This document shows, piece by piece, positions 1 to 8,828 of a DNA stretch of 64,000 nucleotides. The stretch spans positions 186,001 to 250,000 of the forward strand of contig NZ_JALKBG010000003.1 in NCBI RefSeq assembly GCF_023016155.1. The letters run 5' to 3'. Within the stretch, counting starts at the first letter, position 1. Each line of letters starts with the position of its first letter. The notes beneath the pieces are model-generated. The model had not been told where the DNA came from and ran no database searches. It saw only the letters and a program-made list of their open reading frames with translations. Source of the DNA: Aliiroseovarius sp. F20344. GTDB lineage: Bacteria > Pseudomonadota > Alphaproteobacteria > Rhodobacterales > Rhodobacteraceae. Made by a program: the position numbers and the translations under genes.

Positions 1-2009
1 GTTTTAGCGACGCTCAGTTCCGGATCGGGTGCATATCCCGTGGTAGCCGAACTTGGCGTGACCGGGGCAAGTGTTCCGGCAACCGGAGTAGCTGTCGCAG
101 AGGCCGTGTTCGCGACTGCGGTCGTAGGATCTGCCGCCGCAGCAAGGGCCGCGACATCTGCCGCTACAAGGATGTAGTTGGCGGTGAAGACCTCGGTCTC
201 GCCCGGTTTGATGATGCCATCACCCGTGGTCTGCCAGAACAGATCCGCCCCTGCATGAGGCGACCCATCAAATGTTGGCCCCGTGTCCAAAGGGGTGAGT
301 CCCGTGATGTCCACGTTGCCGGTGTTTGTGAACTCAACTTCATAGCTGATCACATCCAGCGGCGCGGGTGGGTCAGAGAAACTGGTGGATGCCACGGACT
401 TGGCAAATGTCATCGACGGCGCGGCGGAATAGCCCGTCGTATCGGTGCTTGGCGTGATCGTCGGCAAACTGCCGGAAGCAGGCGTGCCACTAGCCGTCGC
501 GCTGTTGGCTATGGCGGTGGTGGGATCAGCCGACGCTGTCAATTCTGCGATATCTGCTGCGACCAAGGTGTAGGTGGCCGTGAACGTCGCAGTATCACCC
601 GGCAAAAGGGTTGTGCTGTCAGATGTGGCCCAAACAAGGTCCGTGCCGGCATGGGCGCTGCCGTTGATGGTGGGTCCCGTGTCGATCGGTGCGACGCCAC
701 TGATATCAACGTTGCCTGTATTCTCGAGAATGACTTGATATTCGATCGTGTCGCCCGCAGCTGGAGGCGTCGACAGGTTGGTTGCCGTCACCGACTTGGC
801 GACCGACATATCGGGTGCTGCCGTATAGCCGGTCGTGGCCGTATCCGGGACCACAGGCTCAAGCGTACCTACAGAAGGTGTACCAGTTGCGGATGCACTG
901 TTAGCAATGGCATCCGTCGTGCTTGAAGCTGCAGTTAGCGCCGCCACATCAGCCGCGACGAGCGTATAGGTTGCTGTAAATGTCGCCGTGTCCCCGGGTG
1001 TCAGCGTCGTGCTGTCGGACGTGGCCCAAACCAGATCGGTACCTGCGTGTGCAGAGCCATCGAATGTCGGGCCATCATCGTCCGGTGCGACATTGCTGAT
1101 ATCAACGTTGCCGTCGTTGCTTAGGACAATTTGATAATCAATCGTATCGCCGATCGCTGGTGGGTTTGACAAGTTTGTTGCGACTACGGTCTTGTCGACG
1201 CCGATCTCAGGCACCGGCGGGAAGGAAATCGCCAGACCTGCGATCATAAACGCGGAATCGTAGGCCCCGTCGCTTTGGTCTGCCAAAACGATCTTCATCG
1301 TATAGGTCTGGCCAGCAACGACACTTACCGGCACAGCATAGGACTGACCGGCATTGTAGTCGGTTGCAAAGGAAAGTGTGCTACCCGTATTGCCGTTGTT
1401 GATGGGAGGTGGGTTAGTAAGAGCATCCACCTCTACCCAACCGCTTGGGGTCCCGATCGCCTGAACAAGAACACCGTCGATAAACACAGCACCGATATCA
1501 CTGAACCCGGCAAAATAAAAATCGGGATATTCTTCCGTCAAAAATGTGATCGGTACAGTGAAGCTTCCCGTCTGGTTTGCGGTAAAGTTAACAATCAAGC
1601 CCGCAGCATCAAAGTAGTTGGCAGGCACCAACCCAGCCAAATCCGCATCACCGGGCCGCCCAAGACTGCGGTTGATAAAGTCGTTTCTAGTGTCACCGTC
1701 AGTGAAATCACTGACTCGCGCGGTCGAAAAAATAACGCCTGTGTCCGTCGGAGCTACACCCGGTGCACCCGTCAAACCGTTCGACCAAGTCGCACTTTGA
1801 TTCACACCGCCAATGCGTGTGGCACTGTTCACAGTCAGACCTAGACCAAACAATTCGTCAGCCATGTCGTTGGCAGAGGCGCCCAAATTGAATGAAATCT
1901 GCGCATTAGCCGGCCCAGCAGTCACCACCACTATGAATACGACCAGCGTCGCGGCCAATTGTCGTCCGAGATTTCGACCTAATCGCGCCCAAGCGTTCAG
2001 TAAGACCAT
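1..2009 (-). CDS. Secreted choice-of-anchor-L / DUF11-like repeat protein (C-terminus beyond window)
   Basis: The minus-strand frame is open from position 2009 to the window edge, about 669 codons with no stop. From the ATG at 2009 the protein begins with an arginine-containing n-region, then a hydrophobic stretch (LVVFIVVVTAG) and a likely cleavage site after ANA, so it should be exported. Residues of roughly 40-235 resemble the choice-of-anchor L domain: FLTEEYPDF, a VFIDGV strand, and an end like KIVLADQSDGAYDSAFM. From 1211 downward follow tandem DUF11/DUF7507-like beta repeats of 132 residues (NTGNVDIS, PGDTATFTATY). An in-frame ATG at 2042 is an alternative start; neither has a good ribosome site. 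I infer a surface or matrix protein. No sorting or secretion signal can be judged because the C-terminus is missing. Confidence 0.85.
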   Translation of the reverse strand, partial: MVLLNAWARLGRNLGRQLAATLVVFIVVVTAGPANAQISFNLGASANDMADELFGLGLTVNSATRIGGVNQSATWSNGLTGAPGVAPTDTGVIFSTARVSDFTDGDTRNDFINRSLGRPGDADLAGLVPANYFDAAGLIVNFTANQTGSFTVPITFLTEEYPDFYFAGFSDIGAVFIDGVLVQAIGTPSGWVEVDALTNPPPINNGNTGSTLSFATDYNAGQSYAVPVSVVAGQTYTMKIVLADQSDGAYDSAFMIAGLAISFPPVPEIGVDKTVVATNLSNPPAIGDTIDYQIVLSNDGNVDISNVAPDDDGPTFDGSAHAGTDLVWATSDSTTLTPGDTATFTATYTLVAADVAALTAASSTTDAIANSASATGTPSVGTLEPVVPDTATTGYTAAPDMSVAKSVTATNLSTPPAAGDTIEYQVILENTGNVDISGVAPIDTGPTINGSAHAGTDLVWATSDSTTLLPGDTATFTATYTLVAADIAELTASADPTTAIANSATASGTPASGSLPTITPSTDTTGYSAAPSMTFAKSVASTSFSDPPAPLDVISYEVEFTNTGNVDITGLTPLDTGPTFDGSPHAGADLFWQTTGDGIIKPGETEVFTANYILVAADVAALAAAADPTTAVANTASATATPVAGTLAPVTPSSATTGYAPDPELSVAK
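24..1211 (-). repeat. Three tandem 396-bp coding repeats (132 aa each), a fourth starting
   Basis: Counting from the proline codon that opens each unit (PEIGVDK, PDMSVAK, PSMTFAK, then PELSVAK at 23), units span 1211-816, 815-420 and 419-24. All three are exactly 396 bp. Each unit carries the same order of motifs: GNVDI, a GPT(F/I) strand, AHAG or PHAG, PG(D/E)T, VAAD(V/I)A and TTGY. The first two are very similar (both contain TDLVWATSDSTTL). The third is more diverged. Confidence 0.9.
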
Positions 2010-2042
2010 TATGAAGGCAAAAACTCTTCCAAACGAAATCAT

Positions 2043-2905
2043 AAAGGCGCTTTCCCGATTACCTATGACATAGGGGAAGGAAAAGTTGGAATGGGCGCAA
2101 ATTCATGCACCACTTACTCTACTATCCCCAAACGTCAATTTTGGTTAACATTCACTTCAACGGATATGAGGTCAATTAACCAAGGGGAAACTGTCGGATA
2201 ATCTAGCCATAAATGTGGTGATAGCTGTAAATTGGTCACAGCTCTACCGTATGTTGATTACACGAGTTTTTGGCCCTTATCCGACAATCACAAAAGCTGC
2301 ATTTACTTGGCCGGCCGCCGCACCTTTTCACGACGATAGTTTTTTATTTAGGCAAAACATTACAACACATTACACCGGGGTCATCTTGCGGGCTTCCAGC
2401 CTTCTTTTCCTTGGCAAACCCTGCAAAAGCTACGTTGCAAAAACCTATCTATAAGTTTAGCAGTTTGCCCTTTTTGAACACATTGTTTTCTAAAGGTGCC
2501 GACAGCCATGTTTAATTGCCTCAAACTACCTGTCTGCTGCTTCGGAAATGAAGTCATACACTTGTAAGGTGATTTGAGCAGTCATTCGGCGCGAAACGCA
2601 GCCCTTTCGGGGAGACTACTTCCTGTTTTTTTCACCTACCAAGCCCTCGGCTCTTAAAGCTTTCGACGCGAAAAGAGACAGACAATCGCAATGGCAAAGT
2701 CAGACCAAATACATCGGTTCATGACCCGGAAATCGCCAGATGGATTGCTCGCGCGCCCCTTCAGTTGAGAACTCACGTCGATAGGGCTTCGATCTTGGAT
2801 TCTGGGCGGCGGGATTTTCCGTTTTGGGAATTCCAATCCCGCCCCACCTTTGGACCCCGGGGCCCCAGGTTTCAGATCCTATCAGCGAAACACAGAAAGC
2901 GTTCG
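2043..2905. other. 863-bp stretch without a convincing gene
   Basis: This is the longest non-coding stretch in the window, and part of it (about 2090-2560) is clearly richer in A+T than the flanking genes. Short open frames exist but have no ribosome sites or recognisable motifs. It must contain the promoter of the repeat protein on the minus strand. Near the end of kynU lies an inverted repeat, GGCGGGATT at 2808-2816 and AATCCCGCC at 2835-2843, enclosing a GGAATTCC palindrome. It could form a hairpin after kynU but has no T-run. I found no tRNA-like or known RNA fold. Confidence 0.6.
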
Positions 2906-4144
2906 TTAGGTTACGGCCTCGCGGACCAAGTACTTGCTGTTGGTCCAAACCTTACGGCGCATGCAATCCGCCATAACCTCGACGGAATCGAACAGATCGA
3001 CGAAGCGAAGATAGAAGGGTGCGAAGCCAAAGCGCATGATCCCGGGCTCGCGGAAATCTCCGATCACGCCCTGTTCGATCATTGCCCGGACCACCGGATA
3101 GCCGTCTTCGAAATACAAGGACACATGGCTGCCGCGCTGCTCTGCCTCGCGCGGAGAGACAAGCTCAAGCGACGCCAGATCCGGGTGCTGCTCGACCAGT
3201 TTGATGAACAGATCCCCCATGGCTTTGCTTTTCTCGCGTACTTTGGCCAAGTCGACCTGATCGAAAAAGTCCAGCGCGGCTTCAACCCCGCGCAGTCCCA
3301 GAATGCCCTGCGTACCAACCAGAAAACGGCCAATGCCCGAGGCTGGGCTGTATTTGTGATCAAACGCAAAGGGATTGGCATGGCCCCACCAGCCAGACAA
3401 GGGTTGGACCGCCTTATCTTGATGTCGCGTGGCCACATAGATAAAGGCCGGCGCGCCCGGCCCGCCCGAAAGGTATTTATAGGTGCAACCGACTGCGAAA
3501 TCCGCCTCGATCGCATCAAGTTCCATCGGCACGATGCCGGCCGTGTGACACAGATCCCAGATCACCAATGCTCCCGCGTCGTGGGCCATCTTGGTGACTT
3601 TGGCCATATCCACCATACGCCCGGTCCGGTAGTCCACATTGGACAAAAGCACCACGGCCACCTGATCGTCGATCAGATCCTCAAGCGCGTCTGAATCCTG
3701 TCCCAACAAGCGCCGTGTCATCCCACCGCGCGCCGACATTGCCCCTTCCGAAATATACAGATCCGTCGGGAAGCTGTCTTTTTCAGATACAATGACTGAC
3801 CGATCTGGCCGAAGCGCCATTGCTGCCCTGAGCGCCTTGTAGATGTTGATTGACGTCCCATCGCACACAAGGGTTTGGCCCGGCCCAGCGCCGATCAGAC
3901 GTCCAAGGCGATCCCCCAAACGACCGGGAAGCGTGAACCAATCCGCATCTGTCCAGCTTTTGATCAGCCCTTTGGCCCATTCCTCTTCAATCGTACGCGA
4001 CAGTTTCTGAACGGCCCCTTTGGGCATTGCCCCCAGCGAGTTGCCATCCAGATAGATAATGCCTTCGGGCAAATGAAACTCGGACCGAAGGGCGGACAGA
4101 TCATCCTGCCGGTCCAGTTCAACACAATCTTCACGTGTCAGCAT
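2906..4144 (-). CDS. kynU: Kynureninase
   Basis: This PLP enzyme hydrolyses L-kynurenine to anthranilate and L-alanine (or 3-hydroxykynurenine to 3-hydroxyanthranilate) in the cytoplasm. The 412-residue protein has the usual family length. It shows the N-terminal YLDGNSLG motif near residue 31, the DLCH segment near 197 and the PLP-lysine motif CTYKYLSGGPG with Lys at about 223. The ATG at 4144 is preceded by AAGGAG at a suitable distance. The gene diverges from a GntR-kynA-formamidase operon, so all three steps from tryptophan to anthranilate are encoded here. A shared control region lies at 4145-4242. Confidence 0.96.
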   Translation of the reverse strand: MLTREDCVELDRQDDLSALRSEFHLPEGIIYLDGNSLGAMPKGAVQKLSRTIEEEWAKGLIKSWTDADWFTLPGRLGDRLGRLIGAGPGQTLVCDGTSINIYKALRAAMALRPDRSVIVSEKDSFPTDLYISEGAMSARGGMTRRLLGQDSDALEDLIDDQVAVVLLSNVDYRTGRMVDMAKVTKMAHDAGALVIWDLCHTAGIVPMELDAIEADFAVGCTYKYLSGGPGAPAFIYVATRHQDKAVQPLSGWWGHANPFAFDHKYSPASGIGRFLVGTQGILGLRGVEAALDFFDQVDLAKVREKSKAMGDLFIKLVEQHPDLASLELVSPREAEQRGSHVSLYFEDGYPVVRAMIEQGVIGDFREPGIMRFGFAPFYLRFVDLFDSVEVMADCMRRKVWTNSKYLVREAVT

Positions 4145-4188
4145 GGGGCGCTCCTTGCGGTCATTTGATATACGTCCCTACCGGCATT

Positions 4189-4219
4189 GCAAAATAATAT
4201 ATGATATGCAAGATAATAT
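4189..4219. promoter_or_regulatory. Direct repeat GCAARATAATAT, candidate GntR operator
   Basis: The two copies are GCAAAATAATAT at 4189-4200 and GCAAGATAATAT at 4208-4219, a 19-bp period, in the gap between divergent kynU and the GntR gene. This A+T-rich block differs strongly from its surroundings. It is well placed to control both directions. Binding by the adjacent regulator is inferred from position only. Confidence 0.5.
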
Positions 4220-4242
4220 TTGAAATGACAGGGGAGGCCCGC

Positions 4243-5007
4243 GTGGATCAGGCTCATAAATCTGCTGCTGGAGAAATCTATACCGAGATAAGACGGCTCA
4301 TCTTGTCGGGCGACCTACGGGCTGGCCAGAGCCTGAAGGTGGCAACGCTGCATAAGCAATTCGGCTTCAGCGCGACCCCCCTACGCGAGGCGCTGAATAG
4401 GCTCTGCGCAGAACATCTTGTGGTGAATGCTTTTAATCAGGGGTTCAGCGTGGCCCCGATCTCGCTGGAAGAGCTGGAAGATCTGGGCCAAATTCGCTTG
4501 GCTCTTGAGGTCGATATGTTGAAGGCCTCGATGCGCGAAGGGGGTGAGGACTGGGAAAGCCGTATCGTCGCCGCGCAGTATCAGCTGAGCAAATGGTCAA
4601 CACCCGAGATTTCCTGGGACCCTGAGATTTTTGAACAGTGGGACACACGACACCGGAATTTCCATAGCGCACTGACCTCTGGCTGTTTGTCCATCTGGAT
4701 GAACCGCATGATGGAACAGGTGGAAACGCAGCTTACCCGATATCACAGCAACATCCTGTCACGCGCCCGCCGCCTAGCCAAAGAACAGCCTGAGCTGGAG
4801 CAGAGGATCAATCAACTGCTCGCCGATGTCATGGGGCTTGAGGTGCATACCCCCCTTATGAAAGCAACGCTGGACCGGGACGAAAAGGCTGCGGCCCGTC
4901 TGATGCGGGACCACATTCAGATGACGTCTGACGTCTTCCAATCCATCCAAGTGCTCTTTCCGGAAAGCTTAGAGACGGAACCTAATTCTAAGGAAATGTC
5001 GCGATGA
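4243..5007 (+). CDS. GntR-family (FCD) regulator of the kynurenine genes
   Basis: The protein has an N-terminal winged helix (about residues 8-75: EIYTEIRRLILSGDLRAG, then TPLREALNRLCAEHLV) and an all-helical FCD ligand domain. I chose GTG at 4243 because GGGGAGG lies 5 nt upstream (4231-4237). The earlier ATGs at 4201 and 4225 would extend the protein into the A+T-rich repeat that looks like an operator. The gene overlaps kynA by 4 nt, so regulator and enzymes are co-transcribed. I infer that it represses kynU and its own operon in response to kynurenine or tryptophan. Alphaproteobacterial kyn genes are often controlled by Lrp-type regulators, so a GntR here is a variation. Confidence 0.85.
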   Translation: MDQAHKSAAGEIYTEIRRLILSGDLRAGQSLKVATLHKQFGFSATPLREALNRLCAEHLVVNAFNQGFSVAPISLEELEDLGQIRLALEVDMLKASMREGGEDWESRIVAAQYQLSKWSTPEISWDPEIFEQWDTRHRNFHSALTSGCLSIWMNRMMEQVETQLTRYHSNILSRARRLAKEQPELEQRINQLLADVMGLEVHTPLMKATLDRDEKAAARLMRDHIQMTSDVFQSIQVLFPESLETEPNSKEMSR

Positions 5008-5888
5008 GCAAAAAAGACGATCGCCTATTGCAGCGGGGCATTGAAGAGACGCTTGTCACCAATTTCGCAGAGAAACATCGCGACAGCTATGGGGATTTTC
5101 TTCAGCTGAAAACCCTGCTGAACATTCAGCGGACTTTTCAGGACCCCGCCGCCCCCGATGAAATGCTCTTTGTGATCATTCACCAAGTCAGCGAGCTTTG
5201 GTTGAAACTGATGCATCACGAGCTGTGCGAGGTGCGCCGCTACGTCCAAGAACATAAGATCGGTGAGGCTCTGAAGAAGATCGACCGCATCAAAGCAATC
5301 CAGCGCCAGTTGATCGCGGCTTGGGAAACGCTTTTGACGATGACGCCCGTCGACTACATGAAATTCCGCGATGCGCTTGGATCGTCGTCCGGCTTTCAAA
5401 GCTATGGCTACCGTCAGATCGAGTTCATCCTAGGCAACAAGGATCCTGCGACCTTGAAAGTGCACGCCCATGACCCGGAGGTGATGGAACAGTTGAACAA
5501 CGCGCTTACCAAACCGTCGCTGTATGACGAGGTTCTGGCCCTGTTGTCACGACAGGGGTTCGATGTGCCTGACGATCTTTTGGACCGTGATTTCTCGCAG
5601 ATCTACGCTGGCGATCCGCGCATCGTGAAAATCTGGGTCGAGGTCTATCGCAATCCGGACCAGCACTGGGATCTCTACTCATTGGCTGAAAAACTGATGG
5701 ATGTTGAAAGCCTTTTCCAGCGTTGGCGCTTTGACCATGCAACAACTGTTGAGCGTGTGATTGGCATGCAAAAGGGAACCGGTGGTTCCAGCGGTGTCGC
5801 CTTTCTGCGCAAGGCACTTGATCTAAGGTTCTTCCACGACCTTTATGATATGCGATCCGAGTTGTTTTATGGGAGCAGCGAGACGTGA
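5004..5888 (+). CDS. kynA: Tryptophan 2,3-dioxygenase
   Basis: This heme enzyme oxidises L-tryptophan to N-formylkynurenine, the first step of the pathway. At 294 residues it has the family length. Key motifs are the FVIIHQVSELW segment with the substrate-contacting His60, Arg123 followed by GSSSGFQS (127-134), the heme-ligand His in RWRFDHATTVE (about 246), and KGTGGSSG (258-265). It overlaps the GntR gene upstream and the formamidase downstream, each by 4 nt (ATGA), so the three genes form one operon. Confidence 0.97.
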   Translation: MSKKDDRLLQRGIEETLVTNFAEKHRDSYGDFLQLKTLLNIQRTFQDPAAPDEMLFVIIHQVSELWLKLMHHELCEVRRYVQEHKIGEALKKIDRIKAIQRQLIAAWETLLTMTPVDYMKFRDALGSSSGFQSYGYRQIEFILGNKDPATLKVHAHDPEVMEQLNNALTKPSLYDEVLALLSRQGFDVPDDLLDRDFSQIYAGDPRIVKIWVEVYRNPDQHWDLYSLAEKLMDVESLFQRWRFDHATTVERVIGMQKGTGGSSGVAFLRKALDLRFFHDLYDMRSELFYGSSET

Positions 5889-6703
5889 TGTATCGTGGTT
5901 TCACCTCAGAAGAGCTTGAAAAGGAGTATTCACCAAGTTCAATGGTCGGCGGGGACATCACGCCTTATCTGACGGCCTACAAAACTCTCAGTGCGGAACA
6001 GCGCGATCTTCTGACTGTTCGTGAAAACCTGAAATTCGGGCCCAGCGAAACACATCTTCTTGACTTCTTTCCGGCTGTGGATGCCGATGCTCCGCTACAT
6101 GTGTTCATACACGGCGGTTATTGGCAGGCGCTTAGCCACCGTGACTCAGCGTCCATGGCGGGGTTTGTCACACAAAGCGGCAGCGCCTTTGCTACGCTCA
6201 ACTACACGCTCGCGCCGGATGCTCGTTTAGATCAGATGGCCAAGGAATGCTGTGATGCTCTGGTTTGGCTGGCCAAGCAACGAAGCGAACTTGGATTTGA
6301 TGCAACGCGCATCACCCTGTCAGGTCACAGCGCTGGGGCGCATCTGGCAAGCCTTGTCGCAAGCCGTTTTGAAGAGGTGCTTCAAATCGCAGGGATCGAG
6401 ATCAAGAACCTGATCTTGATCAGCGGGATATATGATCTGGAGCCTATTGCAGAAACATCCGTGAATGACCCACTTCAACTGACACCTTCCGAGATCGAGC
6501 AGCTTTCCCCCCTCGCCCATGTGCCGACCAGCGCGCAGAAGGTGAGCGTGTTGGTTGCTGAACTCGATACGGCCGAGTTTGTTCGTCAAAGTCGGGAATA
6601 CGCAGAAAAGCTTCGCAAGAACGGCGTCAATGTGTCCTTCGAGCTTAAGCAAGGCATGCACCATTTCGACATCATTCTACATGCAGAAACGTTTCTTGTG
6701 TGA
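5885..6703 (+). CDS. Arylformamidase (kynurenine formamidase), alpha/beta-hydrolase type
   Basis: It is likely to hydrolyse N-formyl-L-kynurenine to kynurenine and formate. It has an HGGYW oxyanion motif (76-80), the nucleophile elbow SGHSAGAH (Ser149) and a late MHHFD that probably supplies the catalytic histidine. This is the AFMID-like alpha/beta-hydrolase type, not the metal-dependent cyclase-type KynB. Position in the operon directly after kynA supports the role. The stop lies 8 nt from the convergent LysR gene. Confidence 0.88.
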   Translation: MMYRGFTSEELEKEYSPSSMVGGDITPYLTAYKTLSAEQRDLLTVRENLKFGPSETHLLDFFPAVDADAPLHVFIHGGYWQALSHRDSASMAGFVTQSGSAFATLNYTLAPDARLDQMAKECCDALVWLAKQRSELGFDATRITLSGHSAGAHLASLVASRFEEVLQIAGIEIKNLILISGIYDLEPIAETSVNDPLQLTPSEIEQLSPLAHVPTSAQKVSVLVAELDTAEFVRQSREYAEKLRKNGVNVSFELKQGMHHFDIILHAETFLV

Positions 6704-6711
6704 CCTAAGCT

Positions 6712-7623
6712 TCATGCCTTCTGCGAAAATGGATCGTTGGGCGTGTGAAGGCGCAGGTGCCTCATGAATACTCTTGCGATGCGCGGAATGGGTCGGCTGC
6801 TCGAAGTCACAAAATAGCTGTGATACCGGATGGGCGATCGGAACGGGACAAACGCCAGGTCATCCGAACGATAGTGAAAAAGTGGGAACGGGTTGATTAC
6901 GGCCAGCCCCACGTTTTCTTTCGCCATATCAGCTGCCGCGAACGAGGTTGAAACCTCGGCCACGACGTTTGGTTCGGCGCGGACTTGATGCAAAAGGCGT
7001 TCCAACTGTCCACGACGCTCGTGCCGATAGGATAGGGCCACCATGTCTTCGCCGTGCAGGTCCTCGGGCAGGATTTCCTTTCGCGTCGCCAAGGGGTGAT
7101 CCGGAGCCAAGACACACACGGCTGACGATTTTCGGTACGGCAGAAGTTGCAGTTCCGACCGCTTGATCTCGACACCGATTACTCCAAGATCAAATCGATC
7201 CTCTATGACCCCGCGGGTGACTTCGTCTGAGGTATTGACCTCGAAACTGACATGAAATTCCGGGTTCATTTTCAGAAAGCTGCTGATCGATGAAATCAGA
7301 AAACGGTGCGCATAGGTTGGTGGTGCAATGAGACGTAGGTTCTCGCGTATTGGCTCAGTCGGCCCATCAATACGGCTGAGTGCTTCGAAAAGCGGATCGA
7401 GCCGTCGATTAAGTCGGACGGCCGCCTGCGTTGGGGCCAATCGACCTGATTCCCGTTCAAACAAAACGTATCCAAGCTTGCTTTCGAGATTCGAGATCGA
7501 ACGGCTGATTGCTGATTGAGATATCCCAAGCTGTCGGGCCGCTCCGGTTGTCGTTCCAGCCAACATAACAGCCCGCAAAGCGTTGTATTCCGAGATTGAA
7601 TGGTGAGTTTTTGACTTACTCAT
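6712..7623 (-). CDS. LysR-family transcriptional regulator
   Basis: The protein has an N-terminal helix-turn-helix (AVMLAGTTTGAARQLGISQSAISRSI) and a LysR substrate-binding domain with about 300 residues in total. I prefer the ATG at 7623 over the GTG at 7638, because the GTG falls inside a dyad that looks like the regulator's own binding site. It diverges from the dipeptidase and oligopeptide transporter genes and probably controls them. The inducer is unknown. Confidence 0.88.
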   Translation of the reverse strand: MSKSKTHHSISEYNALRAVMLAGTTTGAARQLGISQSAISRSISNLESKLGYVLFERESGRLAPTQAAVRLNRRLDPLFEALSRIDGPTEPIRENLRLIAPPTYAHRFLISSISSFLKMNPEFHVSFEVNTSDEVTRGVIEDRFDLGVIGVEIKRSELQLLPYRKSSAVCVLAPDHPLATRKEILPEDLHGEDMVALSYRHERRGQLERLLHQVRAEPNVVAEVSTSFAAADMAKENVGLAVINPFPLFHYRSDDLAFVPFRSPIRYHSYFVTSSSRPIPRIARVFMRHLRLHTPNDPFSQKA

Positions 7624-7630
7624 AAGTAGA

Positions 7631-7649
7631 TATTCCACGAATAGGAGTA
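7631..7649. promoter_or_regulatory. LysR-type dyad with T-N11-A core
   Basis: TATTCC (7631-7636), seven bases, then GGAGTA (7644-7649) form an interrupted dyad TAnTCC-N7-GGAnTA. It contains the T-N11-A spacing typical of LysR operators. It lies just upstream of the preferred LysR start and about 80 bp before the dipeptidase. Binding is inferred. Confidence 0.45.
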
Positions 7650-7726
7650 TGATAAAAACGCATAGCTATTTCATAAGACAATACCATTTTCTTTGCTACA
7701 GTTACTTCAACTTGGGAGAAATTATC

Positions 7727-8785
7727 GTGTCTGCTGCTGCGCCATTGGTCTTTGATGGTCACAATGATGTCCTGCTGAAACTCTACCGCGCAGGCGGAAT
7801 GGGGCAGGCAACTTCGTTCGTAGACGGGCGAAGCGGCGCTATTGATCTGCCCAAAAGCAAGGTCGGAGGGTTTGGCGGCGGGTTCTTTGCGGTCTTCGTG
7901 CCGTCCCCCACGGATCTAGATCACAAAATCCAAGAAATGACCAAAGACACCTACGATCTGGAGCTGCCCGAGGCAATTGATTGCAGCGACGCCTTGCCAG
8001 TTGTCGCTTCTCAGATAGCCATTCTGCTTGAGCTGGAGCGTATGGGCACGTTGAAAATATGCCGCAGCGTGGCAGACATGCGCGCAGCCTTTGCTGCAGG
8101 AAAGATGGCGGCCATCATGCATATGGAGGGCGCTGAAGCGATTGATGCCGACTTGCATATGCTTGACGTTCTTCATGCAGCAGGCCTGCGATCCATTGGC
8201 CCTGTCTGGAGCCGCCCAACCATCTATGGGCATGGTGTCCCGTTTCGGTTCCCGTCCTCCCCGGATATCGGCGATGGATTAAGCGACCACGGACTAGCGC
8301 TGATCAAACGGTGCAACGTGCTGAAGATCATGGTGGATCTTTCGCATCTGAATGAAGCCGGGTTCTGGGATGTGGTGCGTCATTCCGAGGCCCCATTGGT
8401 CGCAACGCATTCCAATGCGCACGCAATCACACCCCATTCCCGCAACCTGACCGACGATCAATTGCGTGCAATTGCGGAAAGCGACGGAATGGTTGGATTG
8501 AACTTTGCTGTGGCCTTTTTGCGAGAAGACGGCAAGATGCTAGCAGATGTACCGATCTCGCAGATGCTCAGACATCTGGATCATCTGATTGGTATCTTAG
8601 GAGAAGACAGAGTCGGTCTTGGCTCTGACTACGACGGAGCAGTCGTACCGAAGGAGTTGACCGAAGTGTCGGCCCTTCCAAAACTTAGACAGGCAATGAA
8701 TGAGCACGGGTTTGGTGAGCATCTCATCAAGAAACTGTGCCACGAAAACTGGTTCCGTGTGCTGGAAAAGACCTGGGGGTCATGA
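7727..8785 (+). CDS. Membrane dipeptidase (renal dipeptidase, peptidase M19)
   Basis: This is a zinc-dependent dipeptidase family that cleaves L-X or D-X dipeptides. Metal-binding motifs are present in order: DGHNDVL (His12, Asp14), MHMEGAEAI (bridging Glu), VDLSH, ATHSNAHAI and GLGSDYDG. GTG at 7727 is chosen as start because GGGAG lies 9 nt upstream and the DGHND motif is normally close to the N-terminus. The longer frame from 7649 would add an unlikely N-terminal extension. No clear signal peptide is seen, so a cytoplasmic enzyme acting on imported dipeptides is likely. The transporter follows 43 nt downstream. Confidence 0.92.
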   Translation: MSAAAPLVFDGHNDVLLKLYRAGGMGQATSFVDGRSGAIDLPKSKVGGFGGGFFAVFVPSPTDLDHKIQEMTKDTYDLELPEAIDCSDALPVVASQIAILLELERMGTLKICRSVADMRAAFAAGKMAAIMHMEGAEAIDADLHMLDVLHAAGLRSIGPVWSRPTIYGHGVPFRFPSSPDIGDGLSDHGLALIKRCNVLKIMVDLSHLNEAGFWDVVRHSEAPLVATHSNAHAITPHSRNLTDDQLRAIAESDGMVGLNFAVAFLREDGKMLADVPISQMLRHLDHLIGILGEDRVGLGSDYDGAVVPKELTEVSALPKLRQAMNEHGFGEHLIKKLCHENWFRVLEKTWGS

Positions 8786-8828
8786 TGGCAGAGCGGACCA
8801 GATCCAACGTTAACAGAGAGGTTATTCA

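Noticed and set aside
24-1211. The repeat array considered as a CRISPR or mobile repeat
   Set aside because: The units are 396 bp, in frame and coding for a beta-repeat domain. There are no short repeats with unique spacers and no transposase nearby.
255-1844. Plus-strand frames rich in Arg and Gly across the repeat protein
   Set aside because: The minus strand is open for over 660 codons with a signal peptide and repeat domains; the plus-strand frames are shadows of it.
2215-2515. Two overlapping short plus-strand frames in the non-coding stretch
   Set aside because: No ribosome site, no recognisable motif and an A+T-rich composition unlike nearby genes. I cannot support a gene.
2765-3694. 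Open plus-strand frame of 309 codons opposite kynU
   Set aside because: It lies wholly antisense to a clear kynureninase, has no ribosome site or recognisable domain, and its open frame follows from the codon bias of the opposite strand.
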